From Heracleum sosnowskyi (lineage: Eukaryota > Streptophyta > Magnoliopsida > Apiales > Apiaceae), in assembly GCA_030848705.1 (NCBI GenBank), contig CM061240.1, positions 123,740,998-123,804,997 on the forward strand: a DNA stretch of 64,000 nucleotides, in the 5' to 3' direction. Under the pieces are notes generated by a model, which did no database searches, was not told the DNA's origin, and saw nothing but the letters and a program-made list of their open reading frames with translations. Shown here in pieces: positions 11,256 through 21,742 of this stretch. The first letter of the stretch is position 1. Each line of letters starts with the position of its first letter. Made by a program: the position numbers and the translations under genes.

Positions 11256-13862
11256 ATGGCTGGAGAATTTATTATTACTAAGACTAATCATGTCTCGTTT
11301 CAAAACTTGCAAACCATTACGAATCCTCAAATTCGTGCATGGGCAGAGTTTTTGAACACACGTTCGTTAGTGGCATACGCTGTGAGTACTCCCGCAGTCC
11401 TTTGTATTGATCAATTGACTGTGTTGTACACATCCGCCACGGACACAAGTGAGAATAATGTCAGGTCTTTCAGTTTTGTTGTGCCAGGGGGCAGAACAAT
11501 AAGGGTGACGGAACATGATTTTAATAGAGTTTTACATTTTCCAACAGAAAACCTTGTTCCTGATCCCACAACTGAAGAAATACATGCTTTCTTCACTCTC
11601 ATTAGAAGTCAACAACCTAACTTCTTTGTGGGGGAGTTTCTGAAGCATTACTTGCCAAAGCCATGGAACTTTTTCTTTCATACCCTAATTCATGTTTTTA
11701 CAGCCAAGCTAACAAATCTGCATGGTATTCCCTTATTCCTTCAAAAGATAGGGTTTGCCATTGCAAACAATAGGCGTATTAACATAGGAAGGATATTGAT
11801 TAATCAAGTAATTGTGTGCATGGGACCACTGGATGAAAGAACGGGCATAGATGAAGATGTGCTTTGTTTCTATCCTAGGTTCCTACAGCTAATTCTCAAT
11901 GATGTCTTAACAGATAATGAACGAGCAGGTTTTGAAGACGAGGACACACATGAGTGTATGAAGATGAAGAGCAATGCCATAACCGCTCTGATAAGGAAGA
12001 ACAACTATCTTCCAGGGGTACCCACTGTTCTCACAGAATATCTAAGAACGGTGCCCCTACCACTTCTACCCCCAGGGGAATAGGTAAATGAAGGTAACAT
12101 TCCTCAACCTGAACCTGAAATTGGTCCTGAACCAATGGATGTTGATCCAGAGCCCTCAGTGGCCATTCTAGACCAGGAGGTTGCAAACCCACAACCTCTA
12201 ACCACAGTCGAAGAGCCTTTGGAAGAGCCAAATGAAACCACAAACGAACCTCCTTCCCCTACTATACCCATTATACAGACATCCCTGAGTGTAGAGGAAG
12301 ATAGTGCCTTAGCAGCACCACATAAGGAGTTACACCCTTCAACAGCAGCTCTGCCTACCTCTAAAAGGAGAAGAACAGAAACCGAGGCAACTGTTGATAC
12401 TTCATTTCTCTCATCCAAAGCGCCCTTTATTGATTTTTCTGATGCTGATTGGGATACGCTAACGAAAGCTATATCTGAACCAATAGCTCAATCAAGTAAG
12501 GAAGAATTGACGGAAGCAACTAGTGTTCCGACCATATTATGGTCAGGTTCACTGGTTGAAGGTTCTAAGAACCAAGAGTCTTCACAGACGTCGAGAGAAG
12601 GCTTTGACCTAAATGCACAATCTAAAGGGTCATTGTCTACCTCCCCAGATGGAACATATCTGGATCCTGCGGGTAAAGGGTCTGACGTAGGTGCAGATCG
12701 GCAACTCGGTGACAATGAATCAATTACTATTGAGGAGTCAACTGAGGTAAAGTCTTCACAGATCCTGCTGTTAAAAGAGCCTGTTTCTAACCCCCTAGAG
12801 ATTCAAACTCTAGATCCTTTAAAGGATACATCATCCACGGATGATCAGCAACTTGGTTTAACCAAGGACGGGGACTTGCGAAGCCCCATTGCACCACCGG
12901 TGACCTCCTTAAGGATGGCTACGGTGTTTTCTTCTGCAGGTACAATCAGCACAAAGGATTTGAGTGAAACACAAACACTTACACCTGGCCTGAGTGGGAA
13001 AGGAAAAATGATTCAAACACCGACAGAAACGTTGAGTGTACACCCAGAGCCAAATGTGAGGAGTGACACCCTAACCCTACCTAATATTGATGATTTGCTG
13101 TTACCAACAGAAAGAGAGCTACAAGTTCAATCTTCCCTCAAGGAGATGACAGTTCGAGACAAAGAAGGAAATCCACTATTCAAGGTTCCACTGCGACCTT
13201 CCTTTGACCAAGGGATCTCCTCCAGTCAAGCCAATGTTTCTTTAAAGACTATTCAAGAGAAAGTTGACTTGGCTGCAGCTGATTCCAGAAGAACATTCAG
13301 GGTCATTGGCAGTGCATCTGGCACTATAACAGGTACGAAGCAGGCAGTGGACTCCTTAAAGAAGGAAGCTATGGAAGAACTAGTCGAATTGAGGATGGAC
13401 GTCAGGGAACTTAAGGATGGATTCATGAATGAAGTAACTGCTCTGTCACAGGGACATGAAGCTTTGAGAGAAGACGTTCTGGTTATCCGGGATGGTCAAG
13501 CGCGGGTAAAAGATACAATGAATACCCTTTCAAGAGTGGAGTCTAAGCTGAACAGGAGGCTGAATCACATGGAAAAGACTACCAACTCAAGATTGGATGA
13601 CATTGACCTGTCGCTAGCTTCTATGAATGAGATGAATAAGCAGATTATGGAATTTTTGGAGAATCAAGGTGACGGAGTACAGTCTATATGGAGTATGCTG
13701 AAGCAACAACAATCTGGACAACCTGGTCCTTCCAATCAGCAACCTGATCCTTCTACTACCTTTTATGCTGAGGATGCTTTTATCGAGGATTCCTCAACTA
13801 AGGGGGAGAAAGTTGGAGAGGGGGAGCAAGCTAAGGAAGCTAAGGATGGATGGAGAGTTTAG
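11256..13862 (+). pseudogene. F1 second ORF, N-terminal domain to coiled coil (premature TAG)
   Basis: Starts ATG at 11256 (MAGEFIITKTNHVSF). Residues 1-275 form the domain shared with element E's second ORF. A TAG at 12081-12083 breaks it in this copy only, since F2 has CAG. The frame then continues through a Pro/Glu/Thr-rich stretch, a basic NLS-like cluster (TSKRRRTETE), a long coiled coil (about residues 700-825, e.g. ELVELRMDVRELKDGF) and STKGEKVGEGEQ, to a TAG at 13860-13862. No membrane segment or signal peptide, so it does not look like a viral envelope protein. Function unknown. Confidence 0.75.
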
Positions 13863-15041
13863 GAATCAGTTGAAGCTATTCCTATCAGACAGTACTGGAT
13901 AAAAGAACTTGTAGAAGAAGAAAAGAGTGAAGAGGAATTCGAGGTCATGCAAGAGCAACCTACTCAAGAGGAACATGAGCCATATTATCCAGAGCCCGTT
14001 GAACATCCAATCTGGGAGGATATTATGGAAGAAGAAGCAAATTCTCTATCACCAGAAGAAGAAGCTGCCTTGGAAGCTGTAAGAGCTCAGAGAGCTGCAG
14101 TTGATGCCAGGCAAGCTGAGAAAGAGAAACAGCAATCAATTCTGAGGAGTGAAAAACTGAAGAGATTCAAAGTGTATAATGAAGTGAGGAAGAAGAAGAT
14201 GATAGATCTGGCAAAGAAAGATGGTACTGAATGGGAAATGGCTTTCAAAACCTTTTGCGGAGTTGAAGAAGGATTAGAAGTCAACGACAATGCTGAGGTG
14301 GAAGTTATTATTCAGGACATCAGAAGTGCTAATCTTGAAGATCAGACTTACTTTAAAGCACTGAGAAGCTCTATAATCTGTCTGAATGCTGGGGTTAAAG
14401 CAAATGGTGCCTGGATCTTATTAATCAGTTTTCTGGAGAAAGGTACATTTGTGATTTCCACTAAGTTTTTAGAACAGATGACATATACAGAATTGCAGGC
14501 TATACTCATCAAGATCCAAAGAACTACAAGACAAAATGAACTGCTCCGTGAGCATGTTAAGGAGATCGTGATGAAAGTCAGTCCAGAGATTACTGAAGAT
14601 CCTCAAATGGTTAGATTCATGGCGAATGACTTGTTCAGAATCTGCTATTTGGCCGAGGACAAACTGAGAGACTACCCAAGCAACTATCTAATCTCAGTTG
14701 AGAAGTATCTTAGATCCACTGGATTCTCATCAACGGAGAAGGACAAAGCAGCAGACACTCTTAGAAGATTTCTAATTGAGAATGTTCCTTACTATAGGAA
14801 AAGAGTGGAAAGAGGATTGGAAGTGCATACCAGATTGCCAAACATGCCAAAGCTAAACAAGAAAGATGTTAACATTGAATGGTTATGGGCTGGAGTGGGT
14901 CAAGAGGTTGAATATATTGGAAGACACATCCAAGGAGCAATCCTTAAACCTGGAGAACCACTGCACTATCTATTAGTGATTGATTATCAAGCTGCTAACT
15001 CCGATCCAATGATTGAAGAAGGTGAGATTGGAATGGACTGA
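13863..15041 (+). CDS. F1 second ORF, C-terminal charged region
   Basis: Same frame as the preceding ORF, separated only by the TAG at 13860. The first ATG is at 13947 (MQEQPTQEEHEPYY), giving 364 codons. An acidic start is followed by an Ala/Arg/Glu-rich helix (AALEAVRAQRAAVDARQAEK) and a mixed helical region ending MIEEGEIGMD. The right copy shows only two or so residue changes. It may be a separate protein, a readthrough product, or the broken end of the second ORF. No known domain recognised. Confidence 0.65.
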   Translation, partial: ESVEAIPIRQYWIKELVEEEKSEEEFEVMQEQPTQEEHEPYYPEPVEHPIWEDIMEEEANSLSPEEEAALEAVRAQRAAVDARQAEKEKQQSILRSEKLKRFKVYNEVRKKKMIDLAKKDGTEWEMAFKTFCGVEEGLEVNDNAEVEVIIQDIRSANLEDQTYFKALRSSIICLNAGVKANGAWILLISFLEKGTFVISTKFLEQMTYTELQAILIKIQRTTRQNELLREHVKEIVMKVSPEITEDPQMVRFMANDLFRICYLAEDKLRDYPSNYLISVEKYLRSTGFSSTEKDKAADTLRRFLIENVPYYRKRVERGLEVHTRLPNMPKLNKKDVNIEWLWAGVGQEVEYIGRHIQGAILKPGEPLHYLLVIDYQAANSDPMIEEGEIGMD

Positions 15042-15260
15042 ATATTGAAGCAAAGAACAAGAGAACTATCAGCTCAGACTAGAGGAGCAACTTCATTGTA
15101 TAAAGTTTAATTGTTTTTTGATTTATGAAATCTGGAAATGTATATATATCTGATCCAGAATGCATTAATATTATTACGCTGTCTTACTTTAAGTAGTTTC
15201 ATGTTTCCTTAGTTAGTTGAGTTAGCCTCGAAGTATTTGCTTGTCGAACTCTATCCAATC
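15042..15260 (+). other. F1 3' untranslated segment
   Basis: AT-rich, without a coding frame, between the second-ORF stop and the polypurine tract. Confidence 0.5.
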
Positions 15261-15274
15261 AAATAGGGGGAGAT
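15261..15274 (+). other. F1 polypurine tract
   Basis: AAATAGGGGGAGAT directly abuts the 3' LTR start TGTAAAG. It is the expected primer for plus-strand synthesis. Confidence 0.85.
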
Positions 15275-16377
15275 TGTAAAGCATAATGTAACATAAGATG
15301 TAAAAGAGATAACTACAACTCAACAAAGGACAAGACAGACAATAATATTAACAGAAGCACAGGAATCCAGAATCAAAGAAGAAAAGGTAAACTCAAAAAA
15401 TCAAAATACGTTATGTATTCTTGAAGTCCGTAAACAGGTCACGGAAAGAAGTTCATGAAAATGTTCAAGCCTCAGTGACAGCAAAAGAAACAAGACTTTC
15501 AAGAGGACAGAAGTATGTGAATGACTTAGAGTCAGTACCACAGGATTCCAGTGATGAAGCAACCAGAACGACAAGGGACGTATCAGCAACATTGAATTGA
15601 AGACATAAAAGAAGAATTGATCAAGTGTTATTCATCTGTGAACCAGACCAGTTGCACTAGGTGACGGCACTGAAAAGATCAAGTTGTTTTATCATCTCAG
15701 AAGAAAGTGATACAGTCTATTACTTAAACACCCAGGAGCTCAGTGGAATCATTAATTGATAAAAGACAAGAAACAAGAATTCGATAGTTTTTCAATTAAG
15801 AAAACTATCGAATGGTATAATAACGATTCATTGAAAACCATGTTTACTTTAATTTGGTATTCGATAGTTTTAATTAAAAAACTATCGAATGGTAAATTAA
15901 AGTTTTCATTCGATGGTTTTTAATTAAGGAGCAGGTGAAAAGTATTCTTGTTTTACAGGTTGAAGTTGAAGATGGACGGCCAGGATTGATTCCTTCATTC
16001 CTAGTTCGATAGTTTTCAATTCAAGTCTACAATTAATACGAGAGAAGATAGTGTCTTCTTCAGTTAAGGCATTCTATACAGAGACATTACTACGAGAGAG
16101 AATTGAGCCGGAAAAATTATCAGAGAATTAATAGTGCTCAGAATTTGATCATTGTTTTGTATTTGTGTAACCTTAAACTCATTGAAGCTAATCTACGGAT
16201 TAGAAATTGTAGCACCCCTCAAGGTTTATATTTATAAAAAGATATATTCCCCGAAACTTGATTTGGTTTGGTGTGTTTGATTTCGTTATAGAACTGAAAG
16301 ATTAATCCGCGAACGAAATTGAATTATTTGTGAGTATCATATTCAACCCCCCCTTCTACGATACTTTGGACCTAACA
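15275..16377 (+). repeat. F1 3' LTR
   Basis: TGTAAAG...CCTAACA, 1103 bp, partner of 2953-4056, followed by the GTGAC duplication. Differs from the 5' LTR by about 15 substitutions and an indel in the AAAGTATTTC stretch. The same differences recur in F2. Confidence 0.93.
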
Positions 16378-16382
16378 GTGAC

Positions 16383-16969
16383 TCCTTTGGATCACTTTGA
16401 AACCTTGCACAGAGACACGTAGCAAACATGATGTCAGGTCTGCTAGCAGTTAGGTATAGGAGAGATCCTACCATGCCTCTATAGGTGCTTGAGGCAACTT
16501 TCTTTCCTTTAGGGTCAAGATCCAGACTAGTTAATGTGGACATTGGTGTCTTTGCAGGTGATGAATCTTCCAAGTTGAACTTTTTGAGAAGTTCCTTGAT
16601 GTATTTAGCTTGACAAATGAAGATTCCATCAGGTTGTTGAAGAATTTGCAATCCTAGAAAGAATGACAATTCCCCCATCATACTCATCTCATATTTGTTA
16701 CTCATGAGAGAGGAAAACTTCTCACACAGTTTCTCATTTGTAGAACCAAAAATGATGTCATCCACATAGATTTGTACCAGAATGATGTCCTTGCCATGAT
16801 ATTTGTAGAAAAGTGACTTGTCCACAACTCCTCTAGTAAACTGATTTTCCAAAAGAAAGGTGGAAAGTGTGTCATACCAGGCCCTGGGTGCTTGCTTTAG
16901 TCCATACAAAGCCTTGAAGAGTTTGTACACAAAATCATACATTTCAGCATCCTCAAACCCTGGTGGCTG
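16383..16969 (-). pseudogene. E1 RT C-terminal half, interrupted by F
   Basis: Minus-strand RT with YGLKQAPRAWY, YVDDIIFGS, GELSFFLGLQ and ASRPDIMFATCLCARFQ, ending at the F insertion. The next residues of the protein are at 2391-2952. It is separated from the upstream RT part by a TAA at 16970-16972. The apparent C-terminus LLGPKYRRRGG in the raw frame is read from F's LTR and is not native. Confidence 0.88.
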
Positions 16970-19075
16970 TTACACTTCTTCTTCCAGTTCTCCATTTAGA
17001 AAGGCACTTTTGACATCCATCTGAAATACTTTGAAGTTGCAGTGTGCAGCATAGGCTAGAAAGATTCTTATAGCTTCAAGTCTTGCAACAGGTGCAAATG
17101 TCTCATCATAATCTATTCCTTCCTGTTGACAGTAACCTTTAGCTACTAGCCTTGCTTTGTTTCTTGTCACTGATCCATTTTCATCAAGCTTGTTTCTGAA
17201 AACCCATTTGGTCTCAATGACTGACTTTCCCTTAGGTCTTCGAACCAACTTCCATACATTGTTTCTTTCAAACTGATTTAGCTCTTCTTGCATGGCTATC
17301 ACCCAGTCAGAATCCAACAATGCTCCATCATTTGTCTTGGGTTCCATTTGAGACAGGAAGCATGAAAACATGTTGTCAGCAGAGACTTTGTTTCTTGTCC
17401 TCACTCCAGAAGTAGGGTTGCCAATGATAAGGTCATTTGTGTGATCGTTGTTCCACTTGGTGATTCTGGGCAGGCTACTTGATTGTACAGGAACAGTTGC
17501 TTCAGTTTGTTGAGTTGAATGCTCACCAATCCCATTGTCTTCACCATGTTCTTCATTGTCTCCAGAGTCATCACTGTTATGAATGTTAGAAGTTATGGTC
17601 TGTGATTGAGCTGGAGTTTGGTTGACAGTAATGGTATTGATAGTATCTTTGTCAACTTCAACAGTTTGAGTGAAGCTAGGTTCTCCATCAACAATTTCCT
17701 CAGCTTCCAAGTATCCTTGATTCTCAAATCTGAATGTCTGCATCTTTCCTTCTTCATGTAGTCCTGGAAACTTGGTTTCATCAAATGTGACATTAACACT
17801 TTCTTCAATAATCCTGTGTTCCATAACATAAACTATGTAGGCAGTCCTTTCTGTGCTGTAACCCATGAATAGTCCTTCAAATGCCTTGGTGTCAAATTTT
17901 CTTTTCTTCTCATGGTTATCCTTCATCATAAAGCATTTGCTTCCAAACACATGAAAGTATTTGACAGTAGGTTTCTTTCCAGTTAGCAGACAGTAGGGTG
18001 TACTTGCATGGGTTTTGTTAATCATTGTTCTGTTTTGAGTATAACAAGCTGTGTTGATAGCTTCAGCCCAGAAATATGTTGGCAGTTTAGCATCATGCAA
18101 CATAGTTCTAGCTGCTTCAATGAGAGTCATGTTCTTTCTTTCTACAACTCCATTCTGCTGTGGAGTCCTTGCAGCAGAGAATTGTTGTACAATTCCTTCA
18201 TCTTTACAGAAATTTCCAAGTGTGGCATTTCTGAATTCTGTACCATTGTCACTCCTCAAGATTTGGACTTTTGAGTTTGGAGTTCTATCAAGAACTCTTA
18301 CTTGATCAATAATCACTTGAGCGGCTTCATCTTTGGATTCAAGAAATTTCACCCAAGTGTACCTTGAGTAATCATCCACTATTACTAAGGCATATCTCTT
18401 TCTGGCCATAGATGGTACATTGACTGGTCCAAAAAGATCCATGTGAATCAACTTGAGTGCTTCTATGTTGGTGTTCATTTGCTTGGACTTGTGCACAGCT
18501 CTCCTTAGTTTGCCCATTTGACAATCTTCACACAGTCCTTCTTGACAGAATTCCTGTTGGGGAAAACCTCTCACTAACTCCTTCTTCATCAAAATATTCA
18601 TTATCTTGAAGTTGAGATGTGAGAGCTTCCTGTGCCAAAGCATACTGTCACCAACAGTTGCTTTACTATAAAAATAGTAAACTTTATCCTTCTTTTTTGA
18701 GTTTAAGTCAGCAACAAACAAGCTTCCTTTTCTGACCCCTTTTAAAGAGAGGCTTCCATCCTTCTTGTGATAGATGTTGCACATCATCATATCAAAATCA
18801 ACCTTGAATCCCCTGTCACTGAATTGGCTGACACTAAGTAGATTGTGCTTCAAACCATCCACAAGAGCAATGTCTTCAATGACAACATTTCCAATTTCCA
18901 GACAGCCATATCCCACTGTGTAAACCTTGCTGTTGTCTCCAAAGGTTATGATTGGGCCAACTTTCTCTACATAGTGTGATAGCAGGGCTTTATCACCTGT
19001 CATGTGTCTTGAGCAACCACTGTCAATGATCCACATGACTTGATTTTTCTTCTTGCCTAGCAAAACAGAATGTTT
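16970..19075 (-). pseudogene. E1 protease, integrase and RT N-terminal half
   Basis: Read from about 19063 downwards: MWIIDSGCSRHMTG (protease DSG), GSLFVADLNS, HHCC zinc domain (WHRKLSHLNF, LCEDCQMGK), DDE core (MDLFGPV, VDDYSRYTWV, RSDNGTEFRN, PQQNGVVERKNMTL), linker, then RT start (RLVAKGYCQQ, DVKSAFLNGELEEEV). Nearly 700 codons are open, the longest intact Pol stretch here. Only one residue differs from the right copy (Ile or Thr before MNILMKK). A TAA (16970-16972) ends it inside RT, and a TAG (19076-19078) precedes it. Confidence 0.92.
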
Positions 19076-19522
19076 CTAAGTTGCATATGGTACCCAATCC
19101 TTGTTGGGTCCTGCAGTTTCAGTGTCTCCTGAGTTTCTTCCAGTCATAAAATCACAAGCATCATCAAAAACCTCCTGTTTGAATCTTTTCACCCATTTAG
19201 GTTTAGAATTGGACTTGGTCCTTTTCTTAGTGGATGAAGCCTTTTTGCTGTTGCCAGCAGGCTCAGAAGTCTCAACAGTGTTCATGTATGAACATTTTTC
19301 AGTAGTGAGAATAGGTAAGTTAAAGCATGTACTCATGGCAGTGATTTTGCATGGCATACATTCAATGTTACTACAGACACTCATAGTTCTATGCGTAAGG
19401 GGGGTTCTGTGTAAGTTACCATTGAGTTCAGTAGCATTGATGTTATCCTCAATTGGTTTCTTACAAACATGTGTTAAATGATGTGTAGATCCACAGTTAT
19501 TGCATAGTTTCCTAGAAGCACC
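19076..19522 (-). pseudogene. E1 second zinc knuckle and gag-pol linker
   Basis: In frame with gag and pol. Begins after a TGA (19523-19525) with the zinc knuckle CNNCGSTHHLTHVC, a Cys cluster (CSNIECMPCK) and a basic stretch (KKRTKSNSKPKWVKRF), and ends at TAG 19076-19078. The F homologue has the same parts in the same order (5539-6609), so this is a conserved but unnamed region between nucleocapsid and protease. Confidence 0.7.
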
Positions 19523-20146
19523 TCAAAAATTAGTGTATCCATTTCCTTTATTGACACCTACCTTACCATTCCTATTCTTAGACTTGGGAGTTACTGGATT
19601 GACAGTATGTTCAAAGGTTGCTGTCGAACTTTCCTTGACAGTATCTTTTATTCCTACTGTCTTGACAGAAGGTTTGAAAGTTACTGTCTTGGAAACATTC
19701 TTGACAGCATCTTTGGAAGATTCTGTCTTGCCAACTGTGACAGCATCTTTTGAACTTACTGTCTGATTGCTTGGTAAGTCTACTGTCTTGGGGATTGTGA
19801 CAGTATCCTTTCCATCCTTGGATGTGCTGTCAACACCTTCATCCTCATCAAGAATTTCTTGTTTGATGAGCATGGCTTCTTCATCAAACTCAATTTCTGC
19901 AGCTTTGAAAATAAGAGTTTTAACCTTCTTGAGAATGGTGGGTTTGACAGCAGCATTTCCAGAACAGTCTTGAATCACACTTTCCTTTCCAGGTCTTCTA
20001 CCATATGAAAAACCTATACCAACTGACTGATTTTCTGTATGCTTATCATTTTAATCCTGAACTATCTTTGATGAGTTTTTATAAGCCTTAATATTGAATT
20101 CATTCTCAGCAATCTCATTCCTCGGGAATTCCTCAACCTCTTTAGC
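19523..20146 (-). pseudogene. E1 gag linker with KDTV/KDAV repeats
   Basis: Open in the gag frame apart from a TAA near 20051. Rich in Thr, Val, Lys and Ser, with repeated KDTV or KDAV units (GKDTVTIP, SSKDAVTVGK, SSKDAVKNV, GIKDTVKES). In DNA each repeat is the element's GACAGTA/GACAGCA motif, about a dozen times in 400 bp, the same motif that fills the non-coding LTR. No domain recognised. Confidence 0.6.
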
Positions 20147-21691
20147 TCATTTTAATTCATTTTTAAGTCTAGCATTCTCCTGAGCTAAAGAGTCTAGTGA
20201 ACTGGTCTTGAGAACAAGAGATTCATTTTCAGACTTTAGTGTTTCATTTAGCTTACTTAGCCTAGTGATTTCCTCATTAGCAGCAGATAAGCTAGTATAG
20301 ACATTGAACATTTCAGCACTTAAGTCTTTAATGGTTTTCTTATACTCATCAATGGACATATTAAGTAAGACAAGTGAAGGTACCTGACTTGAAGATGTTG
20401 ATGCTACTTCATCAGTGCTAGCCATGAGAGCTAGGTTGACATATTCTTCTTCTTTTTCATCATCAGAATCATCCCAACACTTTCCTTCAGCCACATAGGG
20501 TCTACCTTGATTCTTCTTAGAGTATCCACCAGTTCCTTTGTCATACCTTTGAACCTGTTTGGGTCTTTTGCATTCAGTAGCAAAATGACCAGGTTTACCA
20601 CAGTTGTAACACTTGAATTTTGACCTATCCACAAATCCAGTCTTGTATCCTCCTTTGGTTGAACTTCCCACAGCAACCTTTGATGAACTTCCCTTGTTGA
20701 ACTTGGATGCTTGGCATTGGGGCTTGTATGACCTATCCTTCTTGAACCTGAAGTTCTTGAACTTTTTGGCCATGTAAGCCATAGTAGGATTGTCCATGCT
20801 TTCCAGTTCCTCTATTGTGTAGAAGTCTTCATCTTCCACATCCTTGAGCTGTAGTACTACTTTCTCATCATCTTCAACCACCTCTTCTATCTTCAAGGAT
20901 TGTGCAGGGGTTGGTTGTGTGATTTGTAGTACTTCACTTGGCAGTGTGATCCTTGGCACATGTGCTACTAGGGCACTTGACATATTAGCCATCTTGTTCC
21001 TTGTTCCACTTTGTATGGCTCTCTTTTGAAAGAGTTCAAGTTCATAGGATTTCAGAATGCCATAAAGTGTCTCAAAGGTTATATTGTTGAGATCTCTTCC
21101 TTCTCGTATGGCTGTTGTCTTGTGTTCAAGGTGATCAGGCAGTGTAAGCAGGAACTTGACATTCAATTCTTTTCTGTCATAGTACTTGCCATGTATCTGT
21201 AGTTCAGTTAAGAGCTTACTGAACCTTTCAAACATGGAAGTTAAGTCTTCACCAGGCTTGGCCATGAATGCCTCATAATGAGATATCAGTATTTGCCTTT
21301 GGTTGCCCTTAACTTCTTCACTTCCTTCACATAGTAAAGCTAACCTGATCCACATCTCCTTGGCTGATGTGCAGCTTATCACACTTCCACACATGGCTTT
21401 ATCCAACGTGAGAGAATCGAGCAAGATGAGTTGCAAGTGATCATCTAGCACCATTTTCTCCTTCTCAGGTTCCAAAATTTCCGAGGGATCTTTGGGAACC
21501 CAATGTGCAGGAATGATTTCACCATTTACTGTTGTGGCTTCAATTTCCTTCCTTGGTATGAAAGAACCATTCTCGAGAATACCTGGGTACAGTGGATTCG
21601 CAGCTTTGATAAACAACAAGAACTTTCTTTTCCAAATGTTGTAGTTCTCTTTATCAAAAGCTGGGATCTTGATACTGTTTGATTTCTACAT
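20147..21691 (-). pseudogene. gag: E1 gag with stop at codon 2
   Basis: The first ATG (21689-21691) is followed directly by TAG (21686-21688), then an open frame through KIPAFDKENYNIWKRKF and VLDDHLQLILLDSL (typical copia Gag), the zinc knuckle CYNCGKPGHFATEC (about 20574-20615) and an acidic stretch, ending TGA 20147-20149. The C-terminal part is likely coiled coil. The right copy has CGEPGHF in the knuckle. Forms the particle shell and binds RNA. Confidence 0.87.
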
Positions 21692-21728
21692 TGTCGTCGT
21701 GATCTCAGATATGTATGTTAATATGAAT

Positions 21729-21740
21729 GCTCTGATACCA
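21729..21740 (-). other. E1 primer-binding site
   Basis: GCTCTGATACCA on the plus strand is TGGTATCAGAGC on the minus strand, an exact match to the usual initiator tRNA-Met primer site, two bases from the LTR. Confidence 0.92.
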
Positions 21741-21742
21741 GT

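Larger units (their letters stand above)
2953..16377 (+). mobile_element. Element F, left copy (F1): complete 13.4-kb Ty1/copia, Sirevirus-like, nested in E1
   Basis: Bounded by LTRs (2953-4056 and 15275-16377) and GTGAC duplications. Plus-strand order: primer site, gag, protease, integrase, RT, RNase H, a 1.4-kb motif-rich spacer, a second ORF of 3.8 kb and a polypurine tract. The two LTRs differ at about 15 positions by eye, roughly 1.4 percent. The coding region has shared stop codons and a frame excursion, so it is defective. Lineage inferred from domain order, primer type, size and extra ORF. Confidence 0.93.
1..20646. repeat. Left copy of a 43.35-kb direct tandem duplication
   Basis: This block matches 43354-64000 base for base apart from scattered substitutions and a few 1-bp indels. 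Both copies contain element E interrupted by element F at the same base, with the same target duplication, so they descend from one nested locus. Differences seen by eye include an in-frame TAG at 12081-12083 found only here and loss of the F gag start codon near 4216. The match stops at the window end, not at a biological boundary. Confidence 0.95.

Noticed and set aside
16343..16382. Native C-terminus (LLGPKYRRRGG) of the E RT
   Set aside because: These codons are read from the end of F's LTR.
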